DNA from: an uncultured Alphaproteobacteria bacterium
Lineage (GTDB): Bacteria > Pseudomonadota > Alphaproteobacteria > RF32 > CAG-239
Direction: 5' to 3'
DNA: 37,183 nucleotides
NCBI GenBank assembly: GCA_944390905.1
Contig: CALXRR010000015.1
Coordinates: 1-37,183 of the forward strand
Below the pieces are notes generated by a model. That model was given only the letters and a program-made list of their open reading frames with translations, was not told the DNA's origin and did not search any database. The position numbers were made by a program, and so were the translations under genes. How positions within the stretch are numbered: position 1 is the stretch's first letter; the number at the start of each line of letters is the position of its first letter. Of the stretch, positions 16,852 through 24,136 are shown in pieces.

Positions 16852-16992
16852 ATAAAAAAAACTCCTGTTGTATTTCTTTTTTGTTGCATATTTCCTTAAA
16901 ATGCTGTATAATCTAATACAAACTTTATTGGAAGATTTCCAGTAAAAAATTAGTTTATCATATATTTTTTTCAAAAAAAAGGATATTTTCAG

Positions 16993-17205
16993 ATGTTTAA
17001 AGACGACAATCTTGGTAAATTGCAACATCAGTTGTGTGAGCTCAAGTTAGAAGAACGTCGTGTCAGCTCGGATATCCGCCATTTGGTTGCTAAGAACAGC
17101 ACCATTGATTTTTATCAGGCTAAACAGCTAAATGCTCTTAGAACTGGCTTGAAGTCTAAGATAAAAAATGTGGAAGCTAAAATTATGCCTAACATTATTG
17201 CATAA
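16993..17205 (+). CDS. small DUF465 (YdcH-like) protein
   Basis: 70 residues. The pattern of a leading charged helix (LQHQLCELKLEERRVSSDIRHL), then a short acidic turn and LNALRTGLKSKIKNVEAKI, matches the two-helix DUF465 family, common and often multi-copy in Alphaproteobacteria. AAGGA lies about 10 nt upstream of the ATG. It is probably a helical hairpin of unknown role. It is divergent from pfkA and 100 nt upstream of rpsU. Confidence 0.72.
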   Translation: MFKDDNLGKLQHQLCELKLEERRVSSDIRHLVAKNSTIDFYQAKQLNALRTGLKSKIKNVEAKIMPNIIA

Positions 17206-17305
17206 TTGCTCAAATTTTTTGCTTGCAATATTGTTTTTCCTGTGTTAAACAGGGGCTAAATTTTTGTGGTTTAACTTTTGATAGTGATGAAATGAGGTGA
17301 TTTAA

Positions 17306-17512
17306 GTGGTTCAGGTTACTGTTATTGGTAATGACGTTGCTCAGTCTTTGAAAGTCTTGAAGAAGAAAATGCAGCGCGAAGGTATCTTCCGTGAAATGAA
17401 GCTGAGACGTTGTCATGAGAAAAACTCTGAAAAGAAAGCTCGCCGTCAGGCTGAGGCTATTCGCAGAGCCAGAAAGCAGTTGCGTAAACGCTTAGATACT
17501 GAAGGATTCTAA
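17306..17512 (+). CDS. rpsU: 30S ribosomal protein S21
   Basis: 68 residues. The GTG start at 17306 has GAGGTGA 5 nt upstream. [17 protein letters not shown] is the family signature and the C-terminus is a basic Arg/Lys/Ala helix typical of alphaproteobacterial S21. It helps base-pairing of 16S rRNA with the mRNA leader during initiation. It is a single gene with its own terminator, not in the classical rpsU-dnaG-rpoD unit. Confidence 0.96.
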   Translation: MVQVTVIGNDVAQSLKVLKKKMQREGIFREMKLRRCHEKNSEKKARRQAEAIRRARKQLRKRLDTEGF

Positions 17513-17528
17513 TCTGACAGCAATTAGA

Positions 17529-17560
17529 AAAAAGGAAGCCAAGGGGGCTTCCTTTTTTTT
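17529..17560 (+). terminator. intrinsic terminator of rpsU
   Basis: AAAGGAAGCC pairs with GGCTTCCTTT and is followed by T8. Confidence 0.92.
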
Positions 17561-17579
17561 GTGAGTGATTGTGTGGCTA

Positions 17580-17611
17580 AAAAAATCCTGCATCGTTTTG
17601 ATGCAGGATTG
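17580..17611 (-). terminator. intrinsic terminator of the minus-strand NhaD gene
   Basis: AATCCTGCATC with GATGCAGGATT, an 11-bp perfect stem. On the minus strand it runs into T7. Confidence 0.9.
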
Positions 17612-17637
17612 TGCTTTGTGGCAGCTCTCTTTAGGCT

Positions 17638-18969
17638 TTATTCAAAATACTGGATATAAAGCCATGCGCAAGCAACAGCAACACTCATCAGCATTACCGG
17701 AATCGACCATTTAAGGAAGCCGATAAAGCTTATTGGGTGGCCTTCACGCTGAGCCATACCGGCAACAATAACGTTGGCCGAGGCACCGATAAGGGTACCG
17801 TTTCCGCCAAAGCATGCACCAAGTGAAAGTGCCCACCATACCGGCATCATAACCTCTCGTCCGCCGAGCGACTCTTCCATTGATTTGAGCATCGGAATCA
17901 TCGTGGCAACAAACGGGATGTTATCAATTACGGCTGATACAATGGCTGATACCCATACAATCAGCAGCATGGTATGAGAGATATTGCCTTCGGTCAAGTT
18001 GACAAAGTAGTTGCCGAGCATCTTCAAGACGCCGGTTTCTTCAAGACCATAGACAATTACAAACAATCCGCTGAAGAAGAAGATGGTTGTCCAGTCTACC
18101 AATGACAAAATCTCGGTAGTCTTGTTTTCACGCACGCTGTGCTCGTTGCCCCAGGTATAGAGCATTAACAAGGTTGCAGCGCCGCAGATGGCGATGGTGC
18201 CGTTGGCAATGTGCAAGTGTTCGGCCGAGATGAAGGCGGCTATAACACAGAACAATACAAACAAGCATTTCCACAATAAGTGCCAGTCAGTAATGGAGGC
18301 TTTTTCATCAATCTTCATAACTTTGTTTTTGCGGGCGGTGGTTGAAACCAGGCGACGTCCCCAGAAAAAGTCGAAAATCAGCAGCAAAATTACCATTACT
18401 GTGATAACAACCGGAGTCAGCTCGTAGACAAAGTCCATAAATGACAGGTTCAAAGCTGAGCCGATTAAGATGTTGGGTGGATCACCAATCAAGGTAGCGG
18501 TACCGCCAATGTTGGAGGCAAAAATCTCCAGAATCAAGTACGGATATGGGTTGATGCCAAGCTTTTTGGTAACCTGAAAAGTTACCGGTGCTATCAATAA
18601 TACCGTGGTGACGTTGTCCAAAAAGGCTGAGAAAAACGTTGTGACAACGGCTAATACAACCAGCAATCCGCGTGGGCTGGCTTTGACTTTTTTAACACCC
18701 CAGATGGCGACGTATTGGAACATGCCTGATTTTTCACAGATGTTGACAATCGTCATCATACCAATCAAGAGAGCTAAGGTGTTGAAGTCGATGCCCTTAA
18801 ACGCCGTGGTTTGGGTTAATACGCCTGAGAAAACCATAATCGCGGCGCCAAGCAAAGCGACTACCGCGCGGTTGAGTTTCTCAGTAAATAAAATGAGGTA
18901 GCACACAATCACAATAGCTGATGCTACGGCCTGCGCACTGAAGCCCCATATTAAATGAGAAGCATCCAT
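17638..18969 (-). CDS. ArsB/NhaD-family cation/anion antiporter, paralogue 1
   Basis: 443 residues with 11-12 membrane segments. Family marks are FLDNVTTVLLIAPVT (about 113-127), EIFASNIGGTATLIGDPPNI (about 147-166) and, in the second half, IDNIPFVATMIPML and GACFGGNGTLIGASANVI. The two inverted repeats with DN(V/I)...T and GG(T/N)...GA.N are those of the ion transporter superfamily (NhaD, ArsB, the P protein). The likely role is Na+/H+ exchange at the inner membrane, but arsenite or another anion cannot be excluded. AGGA lies 8 nt upstream. A close paralogue is at 30109, with long identical blocks. Confidence 0.88.
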   Translation of the reverse strand: MDASHLIWGFSAQAVASAIVIVCYLILFTEKLNRAVVALLGAAIMVFSGVLTQTTAFKGIDFNTLALLIGMMTIVNICEKSGMFQYVAIWGVKKVKASPRGLLVVLAVVTTFFSAFLDNVTTVLLIAPVTFQVTKKLGINPYPYLILEIFASNIGGTATLIGDPPNILIGSALNLSFMDFVYELTPVVITVMVILLLIFDFFWGRRLVSTTARKNKVMKIDEKASITDWHLLWKCLFVLFCVIAAFISAEHLHIANGTIAICGAATLLMLYTWGNEHSVRENKTTEILSLVDWTTIFFFSGLFVIVYGLEETGVLKMLGNYFVNLTEGNISHTMLLIVWVSAIVSAVIDNIPFVATMIPMLKSMEESLGGREVMMPVWWALSLGACFGGNGTLIGASANVIVAGMAQREGHPISFIGFLKWSIPVMLMSVAVACAWLYIQYFE

Positions 18970-19067
18970 TTTATTATTCCTTAGTCTATAAATATTATGA
19001 ATATAATTAAAATACAGAGACTCTATAGCACGGAAAGGTTAAAAATTTTATTAACTCTATGGGAGTT

Positions 19068-19278
19068 TGGAAGCGGGTGCCGCTTCACCCACTAGGTTAG
19101 CGGTAGCTTGTTTAGTGTTTTAATTAATCGCGACCACGATGCTCGTGGTGCCCTAGGTTAGCTGTTGAGGGATAGGGGCAGGGGAGGCGCGATGCTCGCA
19201 TGGTGTCGGTGTTGAGTTCTTGGCACGGGATCCCCGGGTCAAGCCCGAGGATGACAGTGCCGGTAGATGGATAAAAAC
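19068..19278. repeat. mosaic repeat and GLDPGI palindrome upstream of gene B's 3' end
   Basis: Blocks GGAAGCGGGTGCCGCTTCACCC, CTAGGTTAGCGGTAGCTTG, CGACCACGATGCTCGTGGTGCCCTAGGTTAGCTG, GGATAGGGGCAGGGGAGGCGCGATGCTCGC and the palindrome 19224-19259, then GGATAAAAACCTA, which contains gene B's stop. It has the same order as beside gene A. 18970-19067 shows nothing I can identify. Confidence 0.82.
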
Positions 19279-20226
19279 CTAAAAAGCGAGCACCGGGCGA
19301 ACAACGTGGTTACTGGGGTCGTAGTTCTTATAGTTGTAGTTCATATAGAACGAACCACTCGTATTGGCGCCGAAGTTCCACGCGTAGCTGCGGGAGTACT
19401 CAGACGACGACCAAACGAGCCTATATCCACCGGATACATTTCCTAGGATTGTTGCTGCACTCGTACCCGCAGAAGCTTGGATTTTGTATACGGCAGCATT
19501 GAATTTAGTAAAGTTAGCTGAATTATCTAAGGCATTTCTTAATAATCCGCCTGAAGGCAGGCACCATGTTTTACCTCCTTCTTTATAATTCTTAGCGGCC
19601 CATGCTGCAGGATATTTTGAGCTGTTACCTTGAGCGGTAATTTTATCCGTATTGGTACAGCTGGCTTGGATATCGGTTAATTTTGATTCTGATGTTATGT
19701 TAGTAAGCCCCGAAATGTCCACAAATTCCGTAGACCATTTAATATTGGTAGCTACCAGCTTATGCGTCATCACCCAACCATTCTGGCTGGCTGATTTTTC
19801 ATAGATGACAATACCAAGCAATTTCTTACTGGAAATATAGTCATTTGAACATGTCCCATCGCTATAATACAACGCGCCGATAACGCAGTTGGCAGTATTA
19901 GCCTCACATGATTTGGTATCCGCGTTCCATGTAAAATTCGCAGCACATTTACAGATATTGTATTTGCCGTTACAGGCTTTGCCGGTACCGCCGGTTTGAT
20001 TCGCATCTGTACAGGAAAGAGTGAAGCCATATTCATTGCAAAATTCCGAATCGGATTTGAAGCAGGCCCATTTGTTGCCGAAGGGGCATTTGACGCCTTT
20101 GCCTCCTGAACAGGAGGTTTCGGTATAACCTAAGGTGGCACAATCCTGGGTGGCAACGCACTGAGCATTTATGGTTTGGGGAATTAAGGACAGAGAAGTC
20201 CCTAGCAATAAAAAGCGTATTTTCAT
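19279..20226 (-). CDS. gene B: secreted Cys-rich protein with C-type-lectin-like variable domain
   Basis: 315 residues. The signal peptide (residues 1-21) is the same as gene A's except one residue. A Cys-rich region with CNGKYNICKCAANFTWNADTKSC follows, then the DUF1566/FISUMP-like domain with GIVIYEKSASQNGWVMT, TWCLPSGGLL, LVWSSSEYS and the end VVRPVLAF. Its 3' end differs from gene A in a way typical of DGR variable regions, while the neighbouring codons are almost unchanged. Promoter, leader and 3' palindrome are shared with gene A, so the whole ~1.3-kb unit was duplicated. It ends with TAG inside the repeat-associated CCTAAAAAGC. Confidence 0.88.
   Translation of the reverse strand: MKIRFLLLGTSLSLIPQTINAQCVATQDCATLGYTETSCSGGKGVKCPFGNKWACFKSDSEFCNEYGFTLSCTDANQTGGTGKACNGKYNICKCAANFTWNADTKSCEANTANCVIGALYYSDGTCSNDYISSKKLLGIVIYEKSASQNGWVMTHKLVATNIKWSTEFVDISGLTNITSESKLTDIQASCTNTDKITAQGNSSKYPAAWAAKNYKEGGKTWCLPSGGLLRNALDNSANFTKFNAAVYKIQASAGTSAATILGNVSGGYRLVWSSSEYSRSYAWNFGANTSGSFYMNYNYKNYDPSNHVVRPVLAF
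19303..19431 (-). other. candidate DGR variable region, gene B
   Basis: It aligns with 12946-13077 with a one-codon gap. Examples of A/B codon pairs: AGC/CTC, TAC/AAC, AAC/GGC, AAT/TAT, GGC/AAC (twice), AGT/TAT, TAC/GAC, ACC/AAC, CTC/CAC. Position 3 is kept in nearly all of them. Position-3-only changes are limited to TCA/TCG and AGC/AGT, and one codon (TCC/GTT) changes at all three positions. Confidence 0.75.
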
Positions 20227-20407
20227 AACAAAGCTCCATTGTTTTTATAGTTAAAACAACGCACCTTTGTCTGAAACAAAAGGTGCGGGGAGCTCAAAAA
20301 CTGCTATTGTACAGTCGCTGTTATTCAATATATTACCAGCACTCCACGCCAAGGTGGATATTTACAATAGGGTGTTTTTGAGACACCGCAGCCGGTTCAT
20401 CCAACTG
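20227..20407 (-). ncRNA. structured 5' leader of gene B, candidate novel regulatory RNA
   Basis: Plus-strand arms: GCACCTT 20261-20267 with AAGGTGC 20280-20286; CTCAAAAAC 20293-20301 with GTTTTTGAG 20374-20382; CTATTGT 20304-20310 with ACAATAG 20364-20370; CCAC 20344-20347 with GTGG 20354-20357. The GGTGT/ACACC hairpin lies at 20371-20387. The core 20311-20345 (ACAGTCGCTGTTATTCAATA and onward) matches gene A's. Each helix differs from gene A by paired changes, so base-pairing rather than sequence is kept. Confidence 0.72.
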
Positions 20408-20414
20408 CAGATTC

Positions 20415-20443
20415 AGAATACCACTTTGGCGCCAAGGTTGCAA
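20415..20443 (-). promoter_or_regulatory. sigma-70 promoter with palindromic spacer, gene B
   Basis: Minus strand: TTGCAA (20438-20443), 17 nt, TATTCT (20415-20420). The palindrome TTGGCGCCAA sits at 20426-20435 in the spacer, as in gene A. Confidence 0.7.
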
Positions 20444-20508
20444 GCGGTTTTTGATGTAATGGTGAAATGTGCTTTTTCAAGGCAGAATGGCGATGTTTAG
20501 TATTGTTT

Positions 20509-20525
20509 GGCTAATTTTGTCTAGC
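20509..20525. repeat. GCTAATTTTGTCTAGC motif, copy 2
   Basis: It ends the upstream block shared with gene A and is followed by a purine-rich tract. Confidence 0.72.
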
Positions 20526-20622
20526 GACTTTAAGGAGGTGATGTCAGATAGGGGCGGAAAAGGAAAGGGAAGGGATAGGGGCGGAGAAAAGTGAAAGGTA
20601 GGCAAGTGGAAAGGGAGGAAAG

Positions 20623-20756
20623 GCTCCGGCAGAGCCGGAGGCACAGGCGTCCCGCCTGTGGTGGATGGTTGGTTTATAAAGCAGGTGGAGAGATAAGGTT
20701 TTGAGGGGGGGCTGGGTTAAAATAGTCTGTTGCGGCTAATTTTGTCTAATGGATTA
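20623..20756. repeat. two-hairpin repeat ending in TAATTTTGTCTA, copy 2
   Basis: CTCCGGCagaGCCGGAG, CACAGGCgtcccGCCTGTG, GGATGGTTGGTTT, then GCGGCTAATTTTGTCTAATGG. The hairpin loops differ from the other copies but the stems are kept. Confidence 0.75.
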
Positions 20757-20897
20757 AGGGAGGTAAGGCGTAAAGGAATGAATAAAGAGGAAGACAGGGG
20801 ATGGAATGGAAGAGTAGAGAATGAAGAGGCGGAGCGGAGATGGACGTTAATCGGAATATTGAGGCTGGGTGAGTAGAATAAAAAAATATTATCAACT

Positions 20898-20924
20898 GTC
20901 ATGTTCGGGCTTGACCCGGACATC
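20898..20924. repeat. GLDPGI-related palindrome, variant
   Basis: ATGTTCGGGCTTGACCCGGACAT is a short palindromic variant of the GGGCTTGACCC element, free of any gene end. The surrounding 20757-20967 shows only purine-rich sequence. Confidence 0.6.
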
Positions 20925-20967
20925 TAAACGCTGGTTTGAGTTAGAGTTTGATGATATGTAGGGAAAT

Positions 20968-21059
20968 GCTCCGGCGGAGCCGGAGGCACAGGCTTGCAGC
21001 CTGTGGAGGATGATTGGTTTGGAAAAGATAGCTTGTTGCGGCTAATTTTGTCTAGCTAA
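20968..21059. repeat. two-hairpin repeat ending in TAATTTTGTCTAGC, copy 3
   Basis: CTCCGGCggaGCCGGAG, CACAGGCttgcaGCCTGTG, GGTTTGGAAAAGATAGCTTGT, then GCGGCTAATTTTGTCTAGC. A lone TAATTTTGTCTAGC follows at 21137-21151. Confidence 0.75.
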
Positions 21060-21164
21060 CTAAGAGAGGAAGAGATTGAGAGGATAAAGAGAGGAAGATG
21101 AAAACGGAAAGAGGGAAAGAGTAAATTTGTATTGTGGCTAATTTTGTCTAGCAGATTAAAAAAG

Positions 21165-21240
21165 GGAATGTATTAAAAAAAAGAAAGAAAAGGAGAAAAG
21201 AAAAGGAGAAAAGAAAAGGAGGAAGGGAAAAAAAAGGCAA
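21165..21240. repeat. A/G-only tract with short tandem repeat
   Basis: Almost pure purine sequence on the plus strand, including three copies of GGAGAAAAGAAAA-like units. It may adopt unusual DNA structure. No coding signal. Confidence 0.7.
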
Positions 21241-21284
21241 AAAAATATAAAAATAAATGTCGGCGCTTGCGCGTCGGGGCTGCC

Positions 21285-21336
21285 CTCTCCCGACGGCTTG
21301 CCGTCGACCTCTCCCTACACGGGAGAGGAATATATT
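21285..21336. repeat. paired palindromes CGACGGC/GCCGTCG and CTCTCCC/GGGAGAG
   Basis: Hairpin 21291-21306 (CGACGGCttGCCGTCG) and hairpin 21309-21327 (CTCTCCCtacacGGGAGAG), followed by GAATATA as near 8085. No gene in 21336-21443. Confidence 0.68.
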
Positions 21337-21443
21337 GCGCGGGTGGTTTTTTATGATGGCATAGGTTTGAGGTTAATAATGAAATATTGACACTCAATGA
21401 GCACTATTTAAGCAACGCGATTTTCTGGGCACGAAACAAGTAT

Positions 21444-21620
21444 CAGCTAACCTAGGGCTCCACGAGCATCGTGGCGCGACTTCTTTGTCGCTATCACTCA
21501 ACAGCTAAGTTAGGGGGTGAAGCTGGCACAGCTTCTCCGGCTTTGTCGGGGGCACAGGCTTGCAGCCTGTGGATGATGGTTATTGGGGTAAGATTGCCAA
21601 TTATAGCTAATTTTGTCTGG
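21444..21620. repeat. mosaic repeat joined to two-hairpin repeat copy 4
   Basis: 21444-21533 holds CAGCTAACCTAGGGCTCCACGAGCATCGTGG, GCGACTTCTTTGTCGC and GGGGGTGAAGCTGGCACAGCTT, blocks shared with ettA's tail and the last gene of the window. 21533-21620 is the two-hairpin repeat with CACAGGCttgcaGCCTGTG and TAATTTTGTCTGG. Confidence 0.75.
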
Positions 21621-21663
21621 TGACTTTTAGAGAGGAGGGAATTAAGGAGGGGCAGTATAGAGG

Positions 21664-22113
21664 TTAGCGTTTTTGTTGGAAAAAAGTTTTGAGTAATTGG
21701 GCGCTTTCGGCTTCCAAAATGCCGCCTTCGACTTGGGGGCGGTGGTGGCATGTCGAAGCTTCAAAGAATCTGACGCCGCTGGCTACCGCTCCGCCCTTGC
21801 TATCATAAGCTCCGAAATACAAGTGTTCAATCCTTGCAAATGATATGGCTGCTGCGCACATGGTGCAGGGTTCTAAAGTAACGTACATATCCATTCCGCG
21901 CAGGCGGTTTTGCCCCAAGTGGCGGCAGGCTTTGCGGATGGCCTCAATTTCAGCGTGGGCAGTGGCGTCCAATATGTGTTGTGACTGATTATAAGCCTCG
22001 GCTATAATACTATCCGTGCTGGGGTCAACAATAACAGCTCCAATCGGGACTTCATCCTCTGTGGCGGCTCTTTGTGCCAGCTCTAAGGCTCGTTGCATAA
22101 ATTTAATTTGCAT
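21664..22113 (-). CDS. tadA: tRNA-specific adenosine deaminase
   Basis: 149 residues. It converts A34 to inosine in the tRNA-Arg(ACG) anticodon. The zinc site is complete: H53 and E55 in TAHAEIEAI, C83 and C86 in LEPCTMCAAA. The C-terminal RFFEAS motif is a variant of the tRNA-contacting end of TadA. Length is normal. AAGG lies upstream of ATG 22113; the gene stands divergent from rluB, with ~68 nt between them. Its 3' end touches the repeat island. Other CDA-fold deaminases are possible, but size and motif spacing favour TadA. Confidence 0.92.
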   Translation of the reverse strand: MQIKFMQRALELAQRAATEDEVPIGAVIVDPSTDSIIAEAYNQSQHILDATAHAEIEAIRKACRHLGQNRLRGMDMYVTLEPCTMCAAAISFARIEHLYFGAYDSKGGAVASGVRFFEASTCHHRPQVEGGILEAESAQLLKTFFQQKR

Positions 22114-22181
22114 ATTTTACCTTTGCTTATTTTGAAATTATCTGATATATAATCTAAAAAATTAAATAAGGAAAGCAGAAA

Positions 22182-22901
22182 ATGTCGGAGAGAATCGCCA
22201 AATTTATTGCTCGCTCTGGGGTGTGTTCACGTCGTGAGGCCGAAGAACTTATTAAACAACAGCGAGTCAGTGTCAACGGTGTTGTCATAGAAACACCGGC
22301 CTTTAATGTGGAAGGAAACGAAAAAATAAAAATTGATGGGGAAAAACTTCCCGAAACCGAAAAAACTCGGGTTTGGATTTATCATAAACCATCAGGCTTG
22401 GTGACTTCTCATAAAGATGAAAAAGGACGCCAGACCGTGTTTGACAATTTGCCGGAGGGAATGCCCCGTGTAATCTCTGTCGGGCGCTTGGACTTGAACT
22501 CCGAAGGGTTGCTCATTTTGACCAACAGCGGAGAGTTATCACGCAAATTAGAACTGCCTTCCAACGGGTGGAGCCGCCGCTATAAAGTAAAAGTTCATGG
22601 CAAGGTGGATAAAGCCAAACTGGCTGAGTTGGAAAAAGGCTGTGAAATTGACGGCGTGGTGTATGGTGCCATCAAAGTTGTGGTGGATAGCGAGCAAGGA
22701 ACTAATGCTTGGCTCACAGTTACTTTGCAAGAAGGCAAAAATCGTGAAATCCGCAAAGTGATGAAGTCTTTGGGGCTGGAAGTGGCGCGCCTGATTAGAG
22801 TATCGTACGGGCCGTTCCAATTGGGAAGCCTGAAAAAAGGCGAGGTACGCGAAGTCCCACAAAAAGTATTAAAAGAACAATTGGGCGGAAAGTTGGATTA
22901 A
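22182..22901 (+). CDS. rluB: 23S rRNA pseudouridine synthase, RluB/RsuA family
   Basis: 239 residues. An N-terminal S4 RNA-binding domain (about 1-48, AKFIARSGVCSRREAEELI) is followed by the RsuA-type catalytic domain with the active-site aspartate in GRLDLNSEGLLILTN, and by EGKNREIRKVMKSLGL. The order of motifs and length fit RluB (U2605 of 23S rRNA); RluE/RluF/RsuA roles cannot be fully excluded. It is translationally coupled to rsmD, with TAATG overlapping stop and start. Confidence 0.9.
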   Translation: MSERIAKFIARSGVCSRREAEELIKQQRVSVNGVVIETPAFNVEGNEKIKIDGEKLPETEKTRVWIYHKPSGLVTSHKDEKGRQTVFDNLPEGMPRVISVGRLDLNSEGLLILTNSGELSRKLELPSNGWSRRYKVKVHGKVDKAKLAELEKGCEIDGVVYGAIKVVVDSEQGTNAWLTVTLQEGKNREIRKVMKSLGLEVARLIRVSYGPFQLGSLKKGEVREVPQKVLKEQLGGKLD

Positions 22902-23446
22902 TGCGGATTATTGGCGGAACATATCGCGGCAAAAAGCTGTATTCTCCGGCTTCAACTGCGGTGCGGCCGACGGCTGACCGTGCCCGTGAGGCGGTGTTTA
23001 ATATCCTTAACTCCAAGCTTGGCGGTGATTGGAGCAGTGTGGAATTATTGGAGCTTTTTACCGGCAGTGGAGCTTTTGCCTTGGAAGCATTATCACGCGG
23101 GGTAGCCAAAGTTTGTATGGCGGATATTGATTTGCGTGATGCCAAGCGCAATGCGGCACTGTTTCCGCAAGAGGCAAGCAAAATCAAAATGCTTAAGGCA
23201 GATGTAACCAAAATGCCGCAAGCTACGGAAAAATATAATCTTTTGTTTATGGATGCTCCATATAACCAAGGCTTGAGCGAGCCGGCTTTGGCCTCAGTTT
23301 TAGCCAAAGGGTGGTTGACGGATGATTGTTTGTGTGTGGTTGAAGTTGAGAAAAACGAGAGCTTTGTTCCGCCGCAAGGTTTTTCTGTGGAAGATGAGCG
23401 GATTTATGGTCTGGCCAAATTTTGGTTCTTGACGGTATCTGCGTAA
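22901..23446 (+). CDS. rsmD: 16S rRNA (guanine966-N2)-methyltransferase
   Basis: 181 residues. MRIIGGTYRGKKL at the start and RPTADRAREAVFNIL are RsmD signatures. The SAM-binding LFTGSGAFALEAL follows, and the catalytic motif reads DAPY instead of the usual DPPY. It methylates G966 of 16S rRNA in the 30S head. Its start overlaps the rluB stop by one base. Its 3' end overlaps the minus-strand bioG-like gene by 43 bp, so the two transcripts are convergent and complementary there. Confidence 0.92.
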   Translation: MRIIGGTYRGKKLYSPASTAVRPTADRAREAVFNILNSKLGGDWSSVELLELFTGSGAFALEALSRGVAKVCMADIDLRDAKRNAALFPQEASKIKMLKADVTKMPQATEKYNLLFMDAPYNQGLSEPALASVLAKGWLTDDCLCVVEVEKNESFVPPQGFSVEDERIYGLAKFWFLTVSA

Positions 23447-24087
23447 GTGTTGATGATTTCTTCAAAACTGTGAAATCTGAAGAAAATATGATGTTTGGCG
23501 TTTTTGATGGCGCTTAGTTTATCTTGGTAAAATTCTTGTTGAGCCTGGAGATTAAAGAGAAGATCTTTGTCAGCGACAAGGGCTTTATCAAATAAGAGGG
23601 TGAGCTTAGTTTTATGCCGGTTATAGAGGTTTTGCAGGGAAGCTAATTCAGTTTGGCAGCTTTCGATACTGCGTAGGGATTGCAGTTCGTTGTATTGTTT
23701 ATATTCTGCTTCGGATGAAACCATATATTCTCTGCGGAAGGTTAAGTAGTTGTCAAGATTTATGGATTGTAAAACTTGAACATTAGCAGGAGATATGCCG
23801 AATTTGGCATCAAATAGGTAAGGGTTGCCGCATAAAGCAATGGCGGTTTTTATATTGGGAATTTTAGGCATTAAGACTGTTGCGACAAAAACTCCGGCCG
23901 AGTATGCCAGTAGATAAATGTTATGGTATTGGGTGAAATCAAAATTTAGGTCTAAATCTTGATAATCATATAAAATCAGAACATCTTTGTGGTCGTGTAA
24001 GTTGGTGAATTGGTTATAATCGCATCCCCAACCGGCGAAAAAAACGATTAAGTCTTGAGAATGGTGGTTTTGGTAAAAATACTGCAT
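23404..24087 (-). CDS. bioG: DUF452/BioG-like pimeloyl-ACP methyl ester esterase
   Basis: 227 residues from ATG 24087. A TTG four codons upstream (24099) is possible, but BioG proteins begin close to this point. The start QDLIVFFAGWGCDYNQF and the YDYQDLDLNFDF stretch are DUF452 hallmarks. The nucleophile serine is in LLAYSAGVF, and the late H-x-F in FRFHSFEEI fits the catalytic His region. BioG releases pimeloyl-ACP in biotin synthesis, which would feed AccB. No other bio genes are in the window. The C-terminal codons overlap rsmD on the other strand. Codon use is AT-rich compared with rsmD. Confidence 0.82.
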   Translation of the reverse strand: MQYFYQNHHSQDLIVFFAGWGCDYNQFTNLHDHKDVLILYDYQDLDLNFDFTQYHNIYLLAYSAGVFVATVLMPKIPNIKTAIALCGNPYLFDAKFGISPANVQVLQSINLDNYLTFRREYMVSSEAEYKQYNELQSLRSIESCQTELASLQNLYNRHKTKLTLLFDKALVADKDLLFNLQAQQEFYQDKLSAIKNAKHHIFFRFHSFEEIINTYADTVKNQNLARP

Positions 24088-24136
24088 AAATATATCCAAT
24101 AAGGTTGAGGGCTAAGTTGAGGGCTAATAAAAAAAG

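Noticed and set aside
14146-21620. CRISPR array from the repeated TAATTTTGTCTA motif
   Set aside because: Spacing is irregular (about 100 bp to several kb), flanks are themselves repeats, and there are no cas genes.
20717-21751. Open frames in the second repeat island
   Set aside because: Low-complexity products made by the purine-rich tracts and palindromes; no start signals.
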